Program-made: the position numbers and the translations under genes
Part shown: positions 60,401-64,000 of the stretch, piece by piece
How the letters are laid out: every line of letters begins with the position of its first letter
Numbering within the stretch: the first letter of the stretch is position 1
Assembly (NCBI GenBank): GCA_963682175.1
Contig: OY821779.1
Location: 1,066,501 to 1,130,500, forward strand
DNA length: 64,000 nucleotides
DNA from: Triglochin maritima
Taxonomy: Eukaryota > Streptophyta > Magnoliopsida > Alismatales > Juncaginaceae
Direction of reading: 5' to 3'
Notes under the pieces: model-generated
Databases searched by the model: none
The model's input: only the letters and a program-made list of their open reading frames with translations
Told to the model about the DNA's origin: nothing

Positions 60401-60961
60401 ATTGCTAGCATATTTTAAGAGGAGAATTGTTTTTATATAAAATATCATGCTTTGTTATACCTAAAATATAAAGGGGCCTTAAATCTGATAGTAAAAGAAA
60501 TTTAAAAACAAGTAGACAACAAATACATTTTATACCACCACTTAGTTGGTACAATATTTAGTTGTATGGTTTTCGGGCTCGGACTGCCCCTCTCCTTATT
60601 ATTAGTGTTAGGTATACGTGAGATAAGTTTGTGTGTACATTATTGTTATTATTTATTTTGGCAAATTGTGTATAGTCGTAACTAAAATTCTTATTTTGCT
60701 TTATCCAAAAAAAAATCGCTTGCGGTATCGGGTCGGATCGGACCCGACCCGAACGGTGACTCGTCCTCTTCGCTTATTCCAATTTCCCCGCACAGAAATA
60801 GAGGCAGAGTTGTAGAGCGGGAGGGTCACAAGTGGCCATCGCACGTTCCCATTTTTAGTTCAAAAAAAAAAAAACCTATTTTTTCTTTTTTAGCCAAAAA
60901 TAAAAACGCAGATCACACCTTCTTCTTCATGGACGCGTCGTGATTGCGATGGCGACGCGCG
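54448..60961. other. Gene-poor intergenic region with transposon scraps
   Basis: No gene could be supported. A G run lies at 55169-55180. The open frames at 56079-56288 and 56279-56476 are unassigned. A GC-rich MITE-like patch is at 56866-57310. A MULE-related GGCGTCTTAGCCAGACGTCC block is at 58779-58798. An LTR-like ATCCCACATCGCC...CTCTCCTATAAAG motif lies near 59652-59700. The last about 150 bp should contain the O-fucosyltransferase promoter. Confidence 0.5.
56866..57310. repeat. GC-rich MITE-like patch with a segment shared with 44.49 kb
   Basis: 56866-56980 is rich in inverted GGGTC/GACCC blocks. 57208-57310 aligns over about 100 bp with 44488-44590 (shared CGAGGTGGAA, CACTCG/CGCTCG, TTCACCGGG/CTCACCGGG and AGACCC). 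The ends of the element are not defined. Confidence 0.5.
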
Positions 60962-60984
60962 ATGGACACCTCCGCCTCTTCTAG
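60929..60984 (+). promoter_or_regulatory. Upstream ORFs in the O-fucosyltransferase leader
   Basis: ATG 60929 opens a 4-codon frame ending TGA at 60941-60943. ATG 60949 opens an 11-codon frame ending TAG at 60982-60984, overlapping the main start at 60962. If transcribed, both could reduce initiation at the main ATG. Confidence 0.5.
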
Positions 60985-63900
60985 ATCCGACGACCGCTCA
61001 CCGTCTTCGTCGAGGACGAGGCTGCAGCTGTGGTTCGTTAGGGTTTGCGCCGGAATAGTCGTGTGGACGTGCGTTGTACAGCTTGTGACTGTCGCCACGC
61101 TTTGGCATCGCCCCCACGGCGGTTCGGGATGGAGCTCCGATCGTTTCTTCGGGGGGATCGCTCGCCGTTTCCATGTCCCCGACACGGGAATGGTGATGAA
61201 GGCGTCTCCTCCGCTTTCGTCCCCGCCTCCGTCTGTGCCGGACGTTGTTGTTGCCACCACGAGTAAGTGCCGGTTTCGGAGTCGAATGTGAGATGCTATG
61301 CGTTCGAAATGGCGTTTCGATTTGTAATAGATTTGCTTTTGATCGTTGAAGGGGAATGCGGTTTGGTGTTTCTTGGCGATTGTGTTTTTGGAACGAAACA
61401 TGATGGATCTTAGATGCCGATGATCGTAAAGTGAAACGTGATTAATTTAGATATTAAGTTGCATAATACATCAGCTGATCGGCATTAACATGCCTTAAAG
61501 TTTCAGTTTAGCAGACGATTCCTGACTTCCTAAGTGAGCATGTGATGTGGTCGCTTGTTATCTCTCGAGTCATGATTTGGGCGTGGTCAGGTCTTAATTA
61601 CTGTATCTATAAATTGTTACTTTTTTATCCACATAGGAAACAAAACATCATTTTTTTTTCTTTCAATTTTTTAGAACTTGGCAATTAAGAAAAAACAATT
61701 TGATTTCTTGCAAAAACAGCACCCACATATGTTTGCAACCTCGATAGTTCTTAGACGATACTTTACAAATGACATCATATATATGAAATTTTCTATAATC
61801 TCGTGTATATTATCCAGTTCAATATTTGAGGTTTACCGATTGCATCACATTACTCTAATTTATTGTATTATTGTTTTTTAATTCATTTCCTTTTCAACTA
61901 CCTGATTTTCTCAGATATTTTATGTTTTCTGGTTTTTATTCTAATGAATATTGGCATTATGTTTATGTTAGAATAATTTTACCATGAGCATTGCTTTGCA
62001 ACAAAGTGTCATACTACCATCGGTAATGGAATATATCCACTCATAGTACCTTCCTATGTTTCTATGCTTTAGAGCTTATCGCTTATCCATTTACCCTACT
62101 ATAGCATTTGATTAAGGAAAAACACAATAACAGAGCACTAGCGAAATACTATAATTTGTAGTGAGTTGTCCTTGTTCGTAAAAGTGTACAACAGGAATGT
62201 GGTATACGTTTCTTCCTCTCTTCTTGGTGAAGGGCTACTTCACTAACTTGTTGACAAAGTTTCAGGCTATTATTTCATTTCAAAAACTAAACACATTTAT
62301 AATGGAAATACTTGTTCTGTAAGTAGTTATCACCAAATATCCAGAAAACTGATACAATTAATTTCCCTCCAATAATACCGGGTGCAGGAATCTACGAAAC
62401 CAATGGTTATCTTAAAGCATCCTGTAACGGAGGCTTGAACCAGATGCGCTCTGCGGTTAGTATCAGTAACTTTCCTTTATCAGACTCAAAATATGCATGA
62501 TTTTACTCTAAGAATCCCATTGTTGATCTTAAAACATCCAGATCTGTGACATGGTGGCAGTTGCTCGTCTTTTGAACCTTACATTGCTTGTTCCAGAGCT
62601 AGACAAGACATCATTCTGGGCTGATCCCAGGTATTACTAGATTTTTTTTGTACAATTTTATTTGCCATATTGTATTGCAAACTGAATCATATTTTTTTCA
62701 CTGGTGAAGCCAAAAAGTTTCTTTTTTTGCAGTGATTTTAGTGACATCTTTGATGTAAAGCATTTCATTGATTCATTACGAGATGAAGTTCACATAGTAA
62801 AAAGGCTTCCTAAGAGATTGGCTCGGCGATTACCAAACAGCACATTTTCTATGGCTCCAGTGAGCTGGTCCAATGAGTCTTATTATTTGCAACAGGTTGT
62901 TAAGGCTATCATTTTCCTGTTTAGTACCCCCATTAATTTTTTTGATCTAATCATATCATAATATGTACATATTATTACCTGCACCGGATTTGAAATAATA
63001 CAAACCTTCTCTCTCAAGGCATTCTGGTTTTGCATATATCTGTCTTTTTTCCCTGATTCACACTACATAACAGGTTGGCTGTTATCTGCATTCTAACTAG
63101 TGCAGTTCCTATTGACGTGCAGATCCTTCCGCTTTTCAGAAAGTATGAAGTGATACATTTCAGCAAAACAGATGCACGTTTGGCAAACAATGGCCTTTCG
63201 GTGGAACTTCAGAAGCTTAGATGCCGTGTTAATTTCTGTGCTCTGAAGTTCAATGAACAAATTGAGCTTCTCGGGAATAAATTAATACGGCTTCTCAGAG
63301 CAAAAGGATATTTTTTAGCATTACACTTGCGATACGAGATGGATATGTTAGCTTTCTCTGGCTGTACTCATGGTTGTTCCCTTCAAGAAGCAGAGGAGTT
63401 GAAGAGGATGAGGTTTCGTTTATTATCTTTATTGGTTCTTTCGTTGGTCGTTTTTATGTCACTAATCATGTTATGATAAAAAATGGACTTTTGAAGTATT
63501 AAAAAAGATGTATGCCTTTTGAAGAGATTTGTCAGTAAATGATTTCCAAAGTGGTATGTCTAGGTATAACGTTTGATTTATTTTACTCCTTTCCTTGACA
63601 AAGAGCTGCCCCGAGATTTTCCTCTGTTGGAAAGAGACTTCAGTTTGATCTGTTAACAGTGAAATTGCAGAATTTGTTACATTCTATAGAAACATATTGA
63701 GATACATATGCTGATACCCATTCGGTTAATAAAACAGCCTTAAAATAAAGTAAGTATGCCTAATAATGTAGTCCCACCGAACTTAATTTGTTTTCAAGAA
63801 GTTGATTCGTATCGACTCTTAGGTATGCATACCCATGGTGGAGAGAAAAGGAGATAGTATCCAAGCAAAGGAGATTGCAAGGTTTGTGTCCTCTCACTCC

Positions 63901-64000
63901 AGAAGAGACTGCATTAGTTTTGAAAGCCGTGGGATTTGGAAGGAAGATTCAGATCTACATTGCTTCTGGTGAAATATATGGCAGCCAGAGGAGGCTTAAG
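60962..64000 (+). CDS. Plant O-fucosyltransferase-family protein (5' part, runs off the window)
   Basis: A Golgi type II glycosyltransferase of the plant GDP-fucose O-fucosyltransferase family (PF10250-like). Exons: 60962-61262, 62388-62455, 62542-62630, 62733-62895, 63123-63412, 63823->64000, all GT-AG with matching phases. 363 codons are visible. Residues about 22-48 are a single membrane anchor. Family blocks follow: [23 protein letters not shown] (GGLNQMR binds the nucleotide-sugar), [62 protein letters not shown] (HLRYE/D) and CPLTPEE. The start is ATG 60962; two upstream ATGs (60929, 60949) are out of frame and open short uORFs. The acceptor substrate is not known from sequence; Arabidopsis relatives act in cell-wall or cell-adhesion biology. 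Confidence 0.9.

Noticed and set aside
60913..61401. 162-codon minus-strand frame
   Set aside because: It is antisense to exon 1 of the O-fucosyltransferase gene, which has domain and splice support; the antisense frame shows no domain.

Overview
The window is nuclear DNA of a flowering plant, probably a eudicot. It shows GT-AG spliced genes with AT-rich introns, and families typical of plants: PMEI-pectinesterase, P-class PPR, ATL RING-H2, nsLTP, eRF3 and a plant O-fucosyltransferase. Plant retrotransposon hallmarks are abundant, including primer sites complementary to initiator Met-tRNA and to tRNA-Asp. No operon, CRISPR or prokaryotic structure is present. All gene models were assembled by hand from splice signals and reading frame, without transcript data.

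Layout. 1-0.5 kb: last exon of a pectinesterase. 2.0-11.3 kb: an old Copia element (GGAT-type target duplication) broken by a second, partly deleted Copia element and by a solo LTR of a related family. 13.3-14.2 kb: a Ty3-type solo LTR (AGACA duplication). 14.7-20.1 kb: a complete four-exon PMEI-pectinesterase whose first intron holds another Ty3-type solo LTR (ATAAT duplication). 20.3-34.4 kb: a transposon nest flanked by an inverted copy of the promoter of an nsLTP gene. It contains hAT transposase relics. It also contains a roughly 0.2-kb hAT MITE (CGATTCAT duplication) split by a Ty3 remnant, which is itself split by a young 5.9-kb Athila-like non-autonomous element with 1,200-bp LTRs and one 490-aa ORF. 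At 33.4-34.1 kb on the minus strand the nsLTP frame runs directly into the RNase H end of a Copia polyprotein, giving a chimeric ORF.

35.6-36.1 kb: an intronless ATL-type RING-H2 gene. 37.3 kb: a Harbinger-like MITE. 38.8-47.6 kb, minus: the translation termination GTPase eRF3 in 16 coding exons, with a MULE-like element in intron 4. 49.4-51.2 kb: a decayed MULE with transposase relics and a nested TRIM-like element, ending just before an intronless PPR gene (51.4-53.3 kb). 53.3-60.9 kb: gene-poor, with hAT and MITE relics. 61.0-64.0 kb: the first six exons of an O-fucosyltransferase-family gene that runs off the right edge.

The most unusual signal is a short GC-rich palindrome, CGGTCGACCG and variants of the form CGGTNNACCG. 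It is clustered in LTRs of at least three retrotransposon families (two Copia-type, one Ty3-type) and, in degenerate form, inside the MULE in eRF3. Other elements in the window carry their own GC-rich palindromes (GCGGCGAAATCGCCGC in the Athila-like element; GGCGTCT/AGACGCC in the MULEs). The genes do not form a pathway; the two pectinesterases are probably a tandem pair now separated by transposon insertions.
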